A stretch of DNA of 12,082 bases, taken from assembly GCA_947505025.1 (NCBI GenBank), contig CANNIJ010000047.1, positions 1 to 12,082 on the forward strand. Direction: 5' to 3'. This document shows positions 1 through 7,303 of this stretch, in pieces. Origin of the DNA: Legionellaceae bacterium (GTDB lineage: Bacteria; Pseudomonadota; Gammaproteobacteria; Legionellales; Legionellaceae). The first letter of the stretch is position 1. Each line of letters opens with the position of its first letter. The notes under the pieces were generated by a model. The model ran no database searches, was not told where the DNA came from, and saw only the letters and a program-made list of their open reading frames with translations. The position numbers and the translations under genes are program-made.

Positions 1-156
1 CACGACAACTAACGGCAAACCTAGCAGGTTTGCTTGTGCGCGCAACTCCGTTATAAGTGCTTGATGCCCAGAGTGCACGCCATCAAAATTACCAATAGTT
101 GCAACACAACCGCCGATCAATGGCGGCGGAGTTTGCTGGCCAAACAACAATTTCAT
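1..156 (-). CDS. ribF: Riboflavin kinase/FAD synthetase, N-terminal fragment (cut by window edge)
   Basis: The first 52 codons, starting at ATG 156-154 and running off the left edge, encode the start of the FMN adenylyltransferase domain. The diagnostic motif is ATIGNFDGVHSGHQALI (about residues 19-35), the nucleotide-binding signature of bifunctional RibF, which phosphorylates riboflavin to FMN and adenylates it to FAD. The kinase domain would lie outside the window. The start has a modest AAGAGA-type ribosome site about 8 bases upstream. The gene begins 33 bases after the uspA stop, so cotranscription with uspA is plausible. The motif makes the family secure; completeness cannot be judged. 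Confidence 0.93.
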   Translation of the reverse strand, partial: MKLLFGQQTPPPLIGGCVATIGNFDGVHSGHQALITELRAQANLLGLPLVVV

Positions 157-189
157 ACAACATTCTCTTGCCTAAGATCTGCGAAAAAA

Positions 190-621
190 TTAAGATTTAA
201 TCGCTGAGTGTACGACTAACATATCACATTGTGCGCCGTGCAGCAAAGCATCTGCCGTAGATCCCAGCAGCAAAGCCAAACCATGTTTGCCATGACTGCC
301 TGCAACTAGCAAATCAATTTTATGTTTTTTAGCCACGCGCAATACTTCATTTTTAGTAGCACCAAATTCCAACAACCGATGCGCCGCATCAACGCCCAAG
401 CGATCAGCTAAAGAATCTAATTCTTTCTGCGCCTGCTCGCGAATAGACAGCTCAACCTCAGCAAACCCAGCAAATCCAGGATACGCATAAGCAGGTATGG
501 GCTCAACCACATGCACTAAAAAAAGCTCAGCATGATTCTCATCCGCAATTTTCTTAGCCTTATGCGCAGCTTGTATCCCAACATCATCAAAGTCTGTGGC
601 GAATAGCACCTTTGTATACAT
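190..621 (-). CDS. uspA: Universal stress protein, UspA family
   Basis: A 143-residue single Usp domain, the normal length for a stand-alone member. It opens with a beta strand and acidic loop (KVLFATDFDD, residues 4-13). It ends with the nucleotide-binding segment AGSHGKHGLALLLGSTADA (residues 107-125), in which GSHG is followed by GS after eight residues, followed by the strand CDMLVVHS. Family members are cytoplasmic proteins, often ATP-binding dimers, linked to survival under stress or starvation. The specific role here is unknown. A strong AAGGAG site (627-632) sits 5 bases before the ATG. The gene lies between the phosphatase-like gene and ribF. A possible promoter is listed separately. 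The Usp assignment is firm; the symbol is used in the family sense. Confidence 0.92.
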   Translation of the reverse strand: MYTKVLFATDFDDVGIQAAHKAKKIADENHAELFLVHVVEPIPAYAYPGFAGFAEVELSIREQAQKELDSLADRLGVDAAHRLLEFGATKNEVLRVAKKHKIDLLVAGSHGKHGLALLLGSTADALLHGAQCDMLVVHSAIKS

Positions 622-654
622 AAAAACTCCTTGTAAGAATGGTATAGGTATATA

Positions 655-682
655 ATGATATTAGCAGATAGATTGATGTTGA
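655..682 (-). promoter_or_regulatory. Possible sigma-70 promoter for uspA
   Basis: On the minus strand TCAACA (677-682, four of six matches to TTGACA) and TATCAT (655-660, five of six matches to TATAAT) are 16 bases apart. They sit in the 72-base gap after the phosphatase-like gene and would give a leader of roughly 27 bases before the uspA ribosome site. AT-rich sequence gives such matches by chance, so this is only a candidate. Confidence 0.28.
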
Positions 683-693
683 GCTAATCTGGG

Positions 694-2613
694 CTAAGGG
701 TCAAGATTGAAAGATGAATTAGTTATATTGCTTTGGATTTCGCTTTCGCTTTTACTATTATTGTCTACAGGAGCATCAACTACAGCTCCAGCATCAACTA
801 CAGCTCCAGCAGCAGCAGCTGTCTTCTGGTCCTCAACCACAACACCCCCTAAGATCGCTGTGATCTGAAAATCACTATTATCGCAGGGACGCACAGCATT
901 CAAAATAGTCTCTATTTCCTTACTTTTTGCATTACTGTCAATAGACAAAGACCTGCCTTTGGCAATAACAATAGCAGGTATGGCCACACCTAATCCGATG
1001 GTCACACCAAGCCAAACAATACCTACTGGAGCCAATAATCCGGTAGCTATCAGTGCTATGCCAATGGCAAGTGAAATGGCATATATCCATTTAGTCTTGC
1101 TCTGATGTTTTTCATAAAAACTACCTGGCTTATTTAAAGCTGCCATAATTTTTTGTTCTTTATAGTAATCACCTAATTCAGTTAAGATATCCTGATCTAA
1201 AATACCTTCATCTTTTAAACCACAACTCCCCGGGCTATTAAGTGCGGCACTTTTCTGGTGATGTTCTGATTTAAATAAATCTGCAAATATATTGACAAAT
1301 TGACTTCGCGCATCTCCTGTATCATCAAATTTAGGCAGTTTTCCTTTGTCCTCAAAATAAATATTCATAGCTTGGGCCATCATTATTTCTATTCCTGTGC
1401 GATCTTTACCTGACTTGCAATTAACCACAGCTGTACCACCAGCTCGCTCAACAATCACGTGGCATAATGCAGCGGTAAATAAATTTTTATTACGAGAACC
1501 AAATGGTAGGTGCCATATGTTTGTGTGTGACTCAAGTGCTGTGATAGCTTTATCTAATTTATCTAATTTATCTGGGGCAGAACTTGCAAGGCTGGCTTTT
1601 AAACGCCCTTGTGTTGCTTTAATTTTACCCAGAAAACCACCAACATAAACTCCAGATGCAATCCATCCACGGCCCTGCCATCCACCTAAAAGGCCTATAT
1701 TTAAGTCAATTACATCTAAATCTTTATTATGTTGAACTGCAGAATATTGGTTTACAGCAGCGGTTTTTTGTTTGCTTAAAGTATTATTATTTTCTACACC
1801 ACTCAAGCCTGTAGTATCCAATATCACCTGTATTGGATTTCCTTGACTGCGCAAAGTTAATAGACCCAAGCATAATACTGGAGGTGGAATATCTGTTATA
1901 GATAGATCACCCCCCCAGAATGCCTTAAAATTATTCACAACATCTGGTTTAATACCATCCAACATCTGTTTAACATTCTCATTTGCACTAGATTGCCCGT
2001 CCGCAGAGAGTTTATAAGCAGTAGGCACGCCCATGCGATAACATGTAAATTGAGTGTCTTTGAATTCATTGGTTATTTTAGCCGCATTTGCTATGCCGGG
2101 TAATTTTCTTAGTGTTGCTGGTAGAGAGCTATCTGTATATATTGAATCTATATGTTCCAATAAAAATTTTTTCTCCCAAGCTTTAAGTTTTTTGACCCAT
2201 TTAGGCGATGTTGTTTCTTTTATTTGTTTTAGAAAAGTTTGTTGTGCCTGTGTTAGGTTATATCTGCACGTCTCTTCTGTTATTGTGACTTGTTCTGGGA
2301 TGCCAGATACTTCTGGCTTAGTAACAATCTGGGGTTTATTTACACTCCAAGCATGATAAGCTTCAGCAAGAGCAATCTCTTTTTCTTTAACACCAATTAT
2401 AACTGCTGCTTCTTTGATAAAGTTCTTAGCGGCAGCGTTATATTGGTCTAATTCAAAGTTTGCACGCTTATATTTAGCCAGTAAGCTATCAATCTGATCT
2501 TTTTTCTGGTCATCAACGGATCCAAGGATCAACATGCAACCTGCTTGATATGATGCTAATCTATCGATGAACAATTGTTTAGTTTGTTCGTTATTTTGCT
2601 GGACTTCAGGCAT
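694..2613 (-). CDS. SidF/SopB-like phosphoinositide phosphatase with C-terminal membrane hairpin; candidate secreted effector
   Basis: 639 residues, ATG at 2613 with an AGGA site about 8 bases upstream. No N-terminal signal peptide is visible. At residues 399-407 is CKSGKDRTG, a complete CX5R phosphatase loop (nucleophile C399, R405). The same loop occurs in SopB/IpgD, and a close variant, CKSAKDRT, in INPP4. The two lysines are typical of enzymes acting on phosphoinositides. Residues 509-528 and about 530-551 are strongly hydrophobic and separated by an AP turn, forming a membrane hairpin. After it come a charged stretch, an Ala/Val/Asp repeat and a polar tail with Glu at -15 and -17 and Leu at -3, resembling Dot/Icm signals. 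Legionella SidF has the same order: phosphatase, then two membrane helices near the C terminus. Inference: a type IV-secreted, membrane-anchored PI phosphatase. Substrate position and secretion are unproven; a plain bacterial inositol phosphatase is the alternative. Confidence 0.72.
   Translation of the reverse strand: MPEVQQNNEQTKQLFIDRLASYQAGCMLILGSVDDQKKDQIDSLLAKYKRANFELDQYNAAAKNFIKEAAVIIGVKEKEIALAEAYHAWSVNKPQIVTKPEVSGIPEQVTITEETCRYNLTQAQQTFLKQIKETTSPKWVKKLKAWEKKFLLEHIDSIYTDSSLPATLRKLPGIANAAKITNEFKDTQFTCYRMGVPTAYKLSADGQSSANENVKQMLDGIKPDVVNNFKAFWGGDLSITDIPPPVLCLGLLTLRSQGNPIQVILDTTGLSGVENNNTLSKQKTAAVNQYSAVQHNKDLDVIDLNIGLLGGWQGRGWIASGVYVGGFLGKIKATQGRLKASLASSAPDKLDKLDKAITALESHTNIWHLPFGSRNKNLFTAALCHVIVERAGGTAVVNCKSGKDRTGIEIMMAQAMNIYFEDKGKLPKFDDTGDARSQFVNIFADLFKSEHHQKSAALNSPGSCGLKDEGILDQDILTELGDYYKEQKIMAALNKPGSFYEKHQSKTKWIYAISLAIGIALIATGLLAPVGIVWLGVTIGLGVAIPAIVIAKGRSLSIDSNAKSKEIETILNAVRPCDNSDFQITAILGGVVVEDQKTAAAAGAVVDAGAVVDAPVDNNSKSESEIQSNITNSSFNLDP
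773..808 (-). repeat. 18-bp perfect tandem duplication in the phosphatase tail
   Basis: The 18-base unit gcatcaactacagctcca (plus strand) occurs twice head to tail (773-790 and 791-808) and is followed by a GCA run. It encodes the repeated peptide AGAVVD near residues 602-614, between the membrane hairpin and the C-terminal end. The identical copies suggest a recent in-frame expansion of a flexible linker. Confidence 0.9.
1551..1573 (-). repeat. 9-bp in-frame tandem repeat
   Basis: The 9-base unit tatctaatt (plus strand) is repeated twice, with a partial third copy. It encodes the DKLDKLDK stretch around residues 347-354, about 45 residues before the catalytic cysteine. It is short, keeps the frame and is probably a slippage product in a surface helix or loop. 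Confidence 0.75.
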
Positions 2614-2736
2614 TATTATTTCCTATATAATCTTAGTTTCCACTAGGTTTTAAACCCTTAGTCATGTTTTATAACTATAGATCAAATTTTGACTGTTAAT
2701 TAAATTGTTTAACTGATATTGACACGGTAACTGGCT
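2614..2736 (-). promoter_or_regulatory. AT-rich intergenic region upstream of the phosphatase-like gene
   Basis: This 123-base gap between rnc and the phosphatase-like gene is large compared with the 13-18 base gaps inside the lepA-lepB-rnc operon, so separate transcription is plausible. It holds a 5-bp inverted repeat GTTAA/TTAAC (2695-2713), the small palindrome TCAAAATTTGA and TATAGT/TATAAA boxes on the minus strand. No -35 element at good spacing was found. The promoter location is therefore inferred from context. Confidence 0.3.
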
Positions 2737-3414
2737 CTATTTACGGGCCAATAGCTCACTTAAAACATTAGCCGCAGCATTTTGTTCGGCTTTTTTACGT
2801 GTTGATCCTTGACCCACAGCGCTGTATTCGCTCACGCTGCAACGTACTTGAAAATCTTGTGCGTGCTCGGCTCCGCCGACTGCATGCAGCGTATACACCG
2901 GTAATTGATGTTTGTGTTGTTGTACGTACTCTTGAAGTTGAGTTTTTGCGTCTTTTACGTTATGCGTTATTGTTTTGTTATCTAAATGTTTTTTATATAA
3001 ATGTAAAATTACTTTTTGACTTGCAGCAAAACCACCGTCTAAAAAAACTGCCGCAAAGATGGCTTCTAAAGCGTCGGCAAGAATGCTCGGCCGCTCAGAT
3101 CCGCCGCTGTTCAATTCTCCTGCTCCCAGATATAAAGCCGGACCTATCTCTAAAAATTGAGCTAATTGTGTCAACGTCTCAGCTTTGACCAAATAGGCAC
3201 GCAATCGACTTAAGTCCCCTTCTGTTTGTTCTGGAAACTGAGTGAATAATGCTTGTGAAATCACCATGCTTAAAATAGCATCGCCCAAAAACTCATAACG
3301 CTCATTATTCTCAGAGCTGGCACTACAATGAGTCAGCGCCTGCTGCAAATAAGCTGGTTCCTTGAACTTATAGTTCAATTTATCACATAAAATCATATGC
3401 TTACTGAAATTCAT
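2737..3414 (-). CDS. rnc: Ribonuclease III
   Basis: 225 residues, the usual length. The protein cleaves double-stranded RNA (rRNA precursor processing, some mRNA and antisense RNA decay) as a dimer. The endonuclease signature NERYEFLGD is at residues 37-45. The acidic metal ligands E41, D45, D114 and E117 fall at the same numbers as in E. coli RNase III, as do E38 and E65. This supports the ATG at 3414 over the internal Met at residue 7. A double-stranded RNA-binding domain occupies about residues 153-223, ending in the KKAEQNAA motif. The start has only a weak GGTG-like site and lies 18 bases after the lepB stop, so translation probably depends on the upstream gene. The usual downstream era is absent here. 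Confidence 0.97.
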   Translation of the reverse strand: MNFSKHMILCDKLNYKFKEPAYLQQALTHCSASSENNERYEFLGDAILSMVISQALFTQFPEQTEGDLSRLRAYLVKAETLTQLAQFLEIGPALYLGAGELNSGGSERPSILADALEAIFAAVFLDGGFAASQKVILHLYKKHLDNKTITHNVKDAKTQLQEYVQQHKHQLPVYTLHAVGGAEHAQDFQVRCSVSEYSAVGQGSTRKKAEQNAAANVLSELLARK

Positions 3415-3432
3415 TCACACCACGCATTAAAC

Positions 3433-4188
3433 TTAATGGATCAAATGAAACAATCTGCTCCACCGCACACGATCGGTTTTATTGTTCCAACTCATCCAAA
3501 TGGCCATCGCCTGTCCACGTAAATATTCATCGCCTACAAAGCCCCAAAAACGGCTGTCAGCGCTGTCATCACGATTATCGCCCATCATAAAATAATTACC
3601 CACCGGTACAGTCACGTCAAAATCAACTGCGGGCATATCTGTACGCACAAAAAGATCATGTACCACGCCATTTAAATTTTCTTGAAATTCTGAAACTGCT
3701 TCGCCAGAACTTGGATCAGTAGTGTAACGTACGAAGGTTTGCTGAATTTCATGACCATTAATCGATAAAACTTTATTATGATAAACAATGTGATCACCAG
3801 GCTCACCAATCACACGTTTGATGTAATCGTAAGACGGATTAGGTGGCCAACGAAAAACCACAATATCGCCTTTTTTAGGCGAATGTACATTGATAATCTT
3901 CTTTTCCCATACCGGTAAACGTACACCATATGCAAATTTATTTACCACCAAAAAATCACCAACGAGCAAGGTTGGCTCTAATGAGCCAGATGGGATCCTA
4001 AACGGCTCAACCAAAAAAGACCTTAAGAGTAATACCGTGATAAATACTGGAAAAAAAGATCTTGAATACTCAATGATTTTTTTCGCAATAATATTACTCA
4101 CATGTTTTTTTTCCCAAAACAGCACGTCTAATAAATAAATAACGCCGCTGACTACTGATAACACAAGTAAACACAATGCAAAGTTCAT
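3433..4188 (-). CDS. lepB: Signal peptidase I
   Basis: Inner-membrane serine protease that removes signal peptides from exported proteins. I set the start at ATG 4188 (251 residues). A longer frame opens at 4257, but it would overlap lepA by 56 bases, while 4188 has an AAGGAG site overlapping the lepA stop. Two membrane segments lie at about residues 1-24 and 44-60. The catalytic serine is S69 in IPSGSLEPTLLVGD and the general-base lysine is K124 in YDYIKRVIGEPGD. The box E motif GDNRDDSADSR is at residues 203-213. The residue after the catalytic serine is Leu where many family members have Met. The gene follows lepA by 13 bases and precedes rnc by 18, forming a translation/export/RNA-processing operon. 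Confidence 0.96.
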   Translation of the reverse strand: MNFALCLLVLSVVSGVIYLLDVLFWEKKHVSNIIAKKIIEYSRSFFPVFITVLLLRSFLVEPFRIPSGSLEPTLLVGDFLVVNKFAYGVRLPVWEKKIINVHSPKKGDIVVFRWPPNPSYDYIKRVIGEPGDHIVYHNKVLSINGHEIQQTFVRYTTDPSSGEAVSEFQENLNGVVHDLFVRTDMPAVDFDVTVPVGNYFMMGDNRDDSADSRFWGFVGDEYLRGQAMAIWMSWNNKTDRVRWSRLFHLIH

Positions 4189-4197
4189 AACCTTACG

Positions 4198-4203
4198 CTC
4201 CTT
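4198..4203 (-). promoter_or_regulatory. Ribosome binding site deciding the lepB start
   Basis: AAGGAG on the minus strand ends 9 bases before ATG 4188 and overlaps the lepA stop codon (4204-4202). It supports the internal lepB start and suggests translational coupling between lepA and lepB. Confidence 0.8.
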
Positions 4204-6007
4204 ATTTTTTCCGGTCCATCTGAAATACCGCCATAAAGGCTTCTTGTGGGATCTCAACCTGCCCCACTTGCTTCATACGTTTTTTGCCTGCTTTTTGTTT
4301 ATCTAATAATTTACGCTTGCGTGATACGTCACCACCATAACATTTTGCCGTCACATTTTTACGCAAAGCTTTAATTGTTTGACGTGCAATAATATGACTG
4401 CCTAATGTAGCTTGAATCGCTACATCAAACATTTGACGCGGGATCAACTCTTTCATTTTTTCAGTAACGGCTTTTGCCCGACGCTGTGCAGCACTACGAT
4501 GTACAATAATTGCCAACGCATCAACCCGCTCGGTATTAATTAATATATCCATTTTAACTAAATCAGCGGCATCAAACCGTAAAAAATTATAATCTAATGA
4601 TGCATAGCCTCGACTAGCAGATTTTAAGCGATCAAAAAAGTCTGATACTACTTCATTCATGGGTAAGTCATAAGTAACCGATACTTGACGACCACTGTAC
4701 GTCATTTGCACTTGTACGCCACGACGCTCAATACATAAAGTAATAATCGAACCTAAATAGTCTTGCGGAACTAAAATATTCGCACGAACAATCGGCTCCA
4801 ACATTTGTTTGATCTGTTGCACTGGTGGTAACTTAGACGGATTATCTACCAGTAAGGTTTCATCTTTTGTCGTGATAATCTGATAAATTACAGTTGGGGC
4901 CGTTGAAATCAGCTCTAAATTATATTCACGTTCCAAACGCTCCTGTACGATCTCCAAATGTAACATACCCAGAAATCCACAGCGAAAACCAAAGCCTAAT
5001 GCTTCAGATGACTCAGGTTCATAAAACAATGATGCGTCATTCAAGCTCAATTTTGCCAGAGCTTCACGAAAAGCTTCAAAATCATCTGAATGAATGGGAA
5101 ATAACCCCGCGTAAACTTGTGGTTTTACGCGTTTAAACCCGGGTAAAACCCGTTGTGCTGGATTTTTTTCTAAAGTTAAAGTGTCGCCAACCGGCGCCCC
5201 CTGAATTTCTTTGATCCCAGCTACAACATAACCCACTTCACCCGCGTGTAAAGCTGTGGTTGGGGTGCGTTTTGGAGTAAAAATACCCACTTGATCGACT
5301 TCATAACTACGTCCAGTGGACATAATCTTCATCTTATTACCACGCGCAATACTACCATTCATTATACGCACTAATGATACTACGCCTAAATAACTATCAA
5401 ACCAGGAATCAATAATTAAGGCTTGCAGCGGTGCATTTACATCGCCTTGTGGCGGAGATATGTTGGTAACCAAAGCCTCCAAGACATCTTCAACTCCCAG
5501 ACCAGTCTTTGCGCTCACGTGAATTGCATCCTGAGCATCCAGACCAATAATATCTTCAATTTCCTGAATGACTCGCTCTGGCTCTGCTTGAGGTAAATCA
5601 ATTTTATTTAATACAGCCAGAACATCTAACGATTGATCGATCGCTGTATAACACACGGCTACAGTTTGCGCCTCTACACCTTGTGCAGCATCGACCACCA
5701 ATAGTGCGCCTTCACAAGCTGCCAATGAACGCGATACTTCATAGCTAAAATCTACGTGCCCTGGAGTATCAATAAAGTTTAATAAATATGTTTTGCCATT
5801 GCGTGCGGTGTAGTTTAAAGAGACACTCTGGGCTTTGATTGTAATACCACGCTCGCGCTCAATATCCATTGAGTCTAAAACTTGCGCACCCATTTCACGA
5901 TCAGATAAACCACCACAACGCTGGATGAATCGATCGGCCAAAGTTGACTTGCCGTGATCAATGTGTGCAATAATTGAAAAATTACGTATTAAGGTTAAAT
6001 CAGTCAA
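4202..6007 (-). CDS. lepA: Elongation factor 4 (LepA), translational GTPase
   Basis: 601 residues, full length for the family. It is a ribosome-associated GTPase that acts on stalled or mistranslocated ribosomes and in initiation. Domain I holds the P-loop AHIDHGKST (residues 14-22), RERGITIKAQ (switch I), DTPGHVDF and NKIDLP. Elongation-factor beta-barrel and alpha/beta domains follow. The LepA-specific C-terminal domain contains CYGGDVSRKRKLLDKQKAGK and ends EIPQEAFMAVFQMDRKK. The only in-frame start before the conserved RNFSIIAHIDHGK is TTG at 6007-6005; an in-frame TAA lies nine codons upstream. A weak AGG site is 9 bases before it. The gene leads the lepA-lepB-rnc cluster, so its promoter should be in the 90-base gap 6008-6097, where a TATACT box has no clear -35 partner. 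Confidence 0.97.
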   Translation of the reverse strand: MTDLTLIRNFSIIAHIDHGKSTLADRFIQRCGGLSDREMGAQVLDSMDIERERGITIKAQSVSLNYTARNGKTYLLNFIDTPGHVDFSYEVSRSLAACEGALLVVDAAQGVEAQTVAVCYTAIDQSLDVLAVLNKIDLPQAEPERVIQEIEDIIGLDAQDAIHVSAKTGLGVEDVLEALVTNISPPQGDVNAPLQALIIDSWFDSYLGVVSLVRIMNGSIARGNKMKIMSTGRSYEVDQVGIFTPKRTPTTALHAGEVGYVVAGIKEIQGAPVGDTLTLEKNPAQRVLPGFKRVKPQVYAGLFPIHSDDFEAFREALAKLSLNDASLFYEPESSEALGFGFRCGFLGMLHLEIVQERLEREYNLELISTAPTVIYQIITTKDETLLVDNPSKLPPVQQIKQMLEPIVRANILVPQDYLGSIITLCIERRGVQVQMTYSGRQVSVTYDLPMNEVVSDFFDRLKSASRGYASLDYNFLRFDAADLVKMDILINTERVDALAIIVHRSAAQRRAKAVTEKMKELIPRQMFDVAIQATLGSHIIARQTIKALRKNVTAKCYGGDVSRKRKLLDKQKAGKKRMKQVGQVEIPQEAFMAVFQMDRKK

Positions 6008-6097
6008 AGCAACCGGCCTGTAAGTAAAATATTAGCAGTATACATTAGTTTTTCAGCCACCGCATTGCAAATTATCTTAGATTAAGGTCTAAACTAT

Positions 6098-7156
6098 TTA
6101 ACGCATCCGCTCTTCTGCGATTTGATCGGCAATAGAGCTAGTAGTTTGTTTTTCTTCTGCGGCTCTTTGAAAAATAGTTAATAACGTTTGATGAATATTA
6201 TCTATTTTTCCCTGCATTTCCAGATCAGAGGTCTGGAGATATTGACTTGCAGCATAAATAACCCCGCCAGCATTAATCACATAATCCGGCGCATACAATA
6301 TGCCTTTTTGCTGTAAAATACCTGCATGTCGTGTGTGATCCAGCTGATTATTTGCAGCTCCTGCGATGATAGTAGTTTGTAACTCATTAATCGATAAATC
6401 ATTAATAATCGCACCTAATGCACATGGCGCATAAACATCGCATGGCACACTATGGATTACGTCAGCAGATACTGCAGTTGCTCCAAAAGCAGATACAGCA
6501 CGTGCAACTATAGCTGGATTTGTATCGGCCACACTTAAACGCACGCCTTGTTGATGTAATAGATCAGCCAATAGGTAACCAACATGGCCTAGTCCTTGTA
6601 TTGCAACATGTAATCCATCTAGTCGATCTTTCTCTAATTGAAACAGTACTGCAGCTTGAATACCACGCAATACCCCGTGAACAGTATACGGTGAAGGATC
6701 GCCGTAATTAGAGGTACTGGCAACATAAGAAGTGTGCTGGGCAATGATGTCCATGTCACTGAGCTCGGTGCCGCTGTCCATGGCCGTAATATACTGTCCA
6801 TTCAGCGACTGAACAAACTCACCAAAACGATGAAAATAAGCAGTTCTATCATAGGGTGTATTGGGCTTTAAAATAACCGACTTACCCCCGCCTAACGGTA
6901 AACCAGCTAATGCTGACTTATAACTCATACCCCTGGCTAAGCGCATAGCATCTAATATGGCTTGATGATTATTTGAATATGCAACAAAACGACATCCGCC
7001 CAGAGCTGGTCCTCGTTGCGTATTATGAACCGCTACCATTGCCCGCATTCCAGTTTCAGGATCTACCTTAAAATATACGCCACTAAAACCATGAGCTAAC
7101 GCATAATCCATAAAATCGTCAGATGCATTTTCTATGGCATTATGTATGTTTTGCAT
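6098..7156 (-). CDS. ldh: Leucine dehydrogenase (Glu/Leu/Phe/Val dehydrogenase family)
   Basis: 352 residues from ATG 7156, the usual size for leucine dehydrogenase. It catalyses NAD-dependent oxidative deamination of leucine and other branched-chain amino acids to 2-oxo acids, and the reverse. The catalytic region is GMSYKSALAGLPLGGGKSVI, with lysines K80 and K92. TAMDSGTE follows at 124-131, and the Rossmann motif GLGHVG is at 188-193. A longer frame reaches 7246, but the extra 30 residues are hydrophobic and unlike the family, and AGGAG sits 5 bases before ATG 7156. Phenylalanine or valine dehydrogenase is a possible alternative. It stands alone between aroK and lepA, with a 147-base upstream gap containing a strong inverted repeat. 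Confidence 0.9.
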   Translation of the reverse strand: MQNIHNAIENASDDFMDYALAHGFSGVYFKVDPETGMRAMVAVHNTQRGPALGGCRFVAYSNNHQAILDAMRLARGMSYKSALAGLPLGGGKSVILKPNTPYDRTAYFHRFGEFVQSLNGQYITAMDSGTELSDMDIIAQHTSYVASTSNYGDPSPYTVHGVLRGIQAAVLFQLEKDRLDGLHVAIQGLGHVGYLLADLLHQQGVRLSVADTNPAIVARAVSAFGATAVSADVIHSVPCDVYAPCALGAIINDLSINELQTTIIAGAANNQLDHTRHAGILQQKGILYAPDYVINAGGVIYAASQYLQTSDLEMQGKIDNIHQTLLTIFQRAAEEKQTTSSIADQIAEERMR

Positions 7157-7160
7157 TGTT

Positions 7161-7166
7161 TCTCCT
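7161..7166 (-). promoter_or_regulatory. Ribosome binding site deciding the leucine dehydrogenase start
   Basis: AGGAGA on the minus strand lies directly before ATG 7156, with 5 bases after AGGAG. This is much better placed than anything upstream of the longer frame beginning at 7246, so the shorter protein is preferred. Confidence 0.8.
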
Positions 7167-7238
7167 ATTATGCGGGTAGTGTTCTTAAATTGATTACACA
7201 GATGAATGATGGTTAAAAACAGACATTCCATTAGTAGA

Positions 7239-7283
7239 ATAATCAACCAATAACGCAGGCATGGGAGAGCATTGGTTGATTAT
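7239..7283. repeat. Perfect 13-bp inverted repeat with 19-base spacer
   Basis: ATAATCAACCAAT (7239-7251) and ATTGGTTGATTAT (7271-7283) are exact reverse complements separated by 19 bases. It lies between the aroK stop (7304) and the leucine dehydrogenase start (7156). No T-run follows the stem on either strand, so it is not a standard intrinsic terminator. It could be an operator for a dimeric regulator of the dehydrogenase, an mRNA-stabilising hairpin at the aroK 3' end, or a short repeat element. Confidence 0.85.
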
Positions 7284-7303
7284 AGAGCTCAGGATAATAC
7301 TGG

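Noticed and set aside
661..693. Inverted repeat ATTAGC/GCTAAT as a terminator for the phosphatase-like gene
   Set aside because: The stem is short and AT-rich, the loop is about 17 bases and no T-run follows.
2614..2736. A PmrA-type regulatory box upstream of the phosphatase-like gene
   Set aside because: TTTAATTAAC only loosely resembles the Legionella PmrA consensus, and such strings are common in AT-rich DNA.
1397..4138. Several open frames of 80-130 codons on the plus strand
   Set aside because: They lie antisense inside the phosphatase-like, rnc and lepB genes, which have strong family or motif support, and their translations show no recognisable domains.
6070..6097. TTAGA/TCTAA stem after leucine dehydrogenase as a terminator
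   Set aside because: Only five AT-rich base pairs and no T-run; too weak to support.
7157..7246. N-terminal extension of leucine dehydrogenase as a signal or membrane segment
   Set aside because: The family is cytoplasmic and begins near the internal Met. A strong AGGAG precedes ATG 7156, and the extension runs through the inverted-repeat arm.
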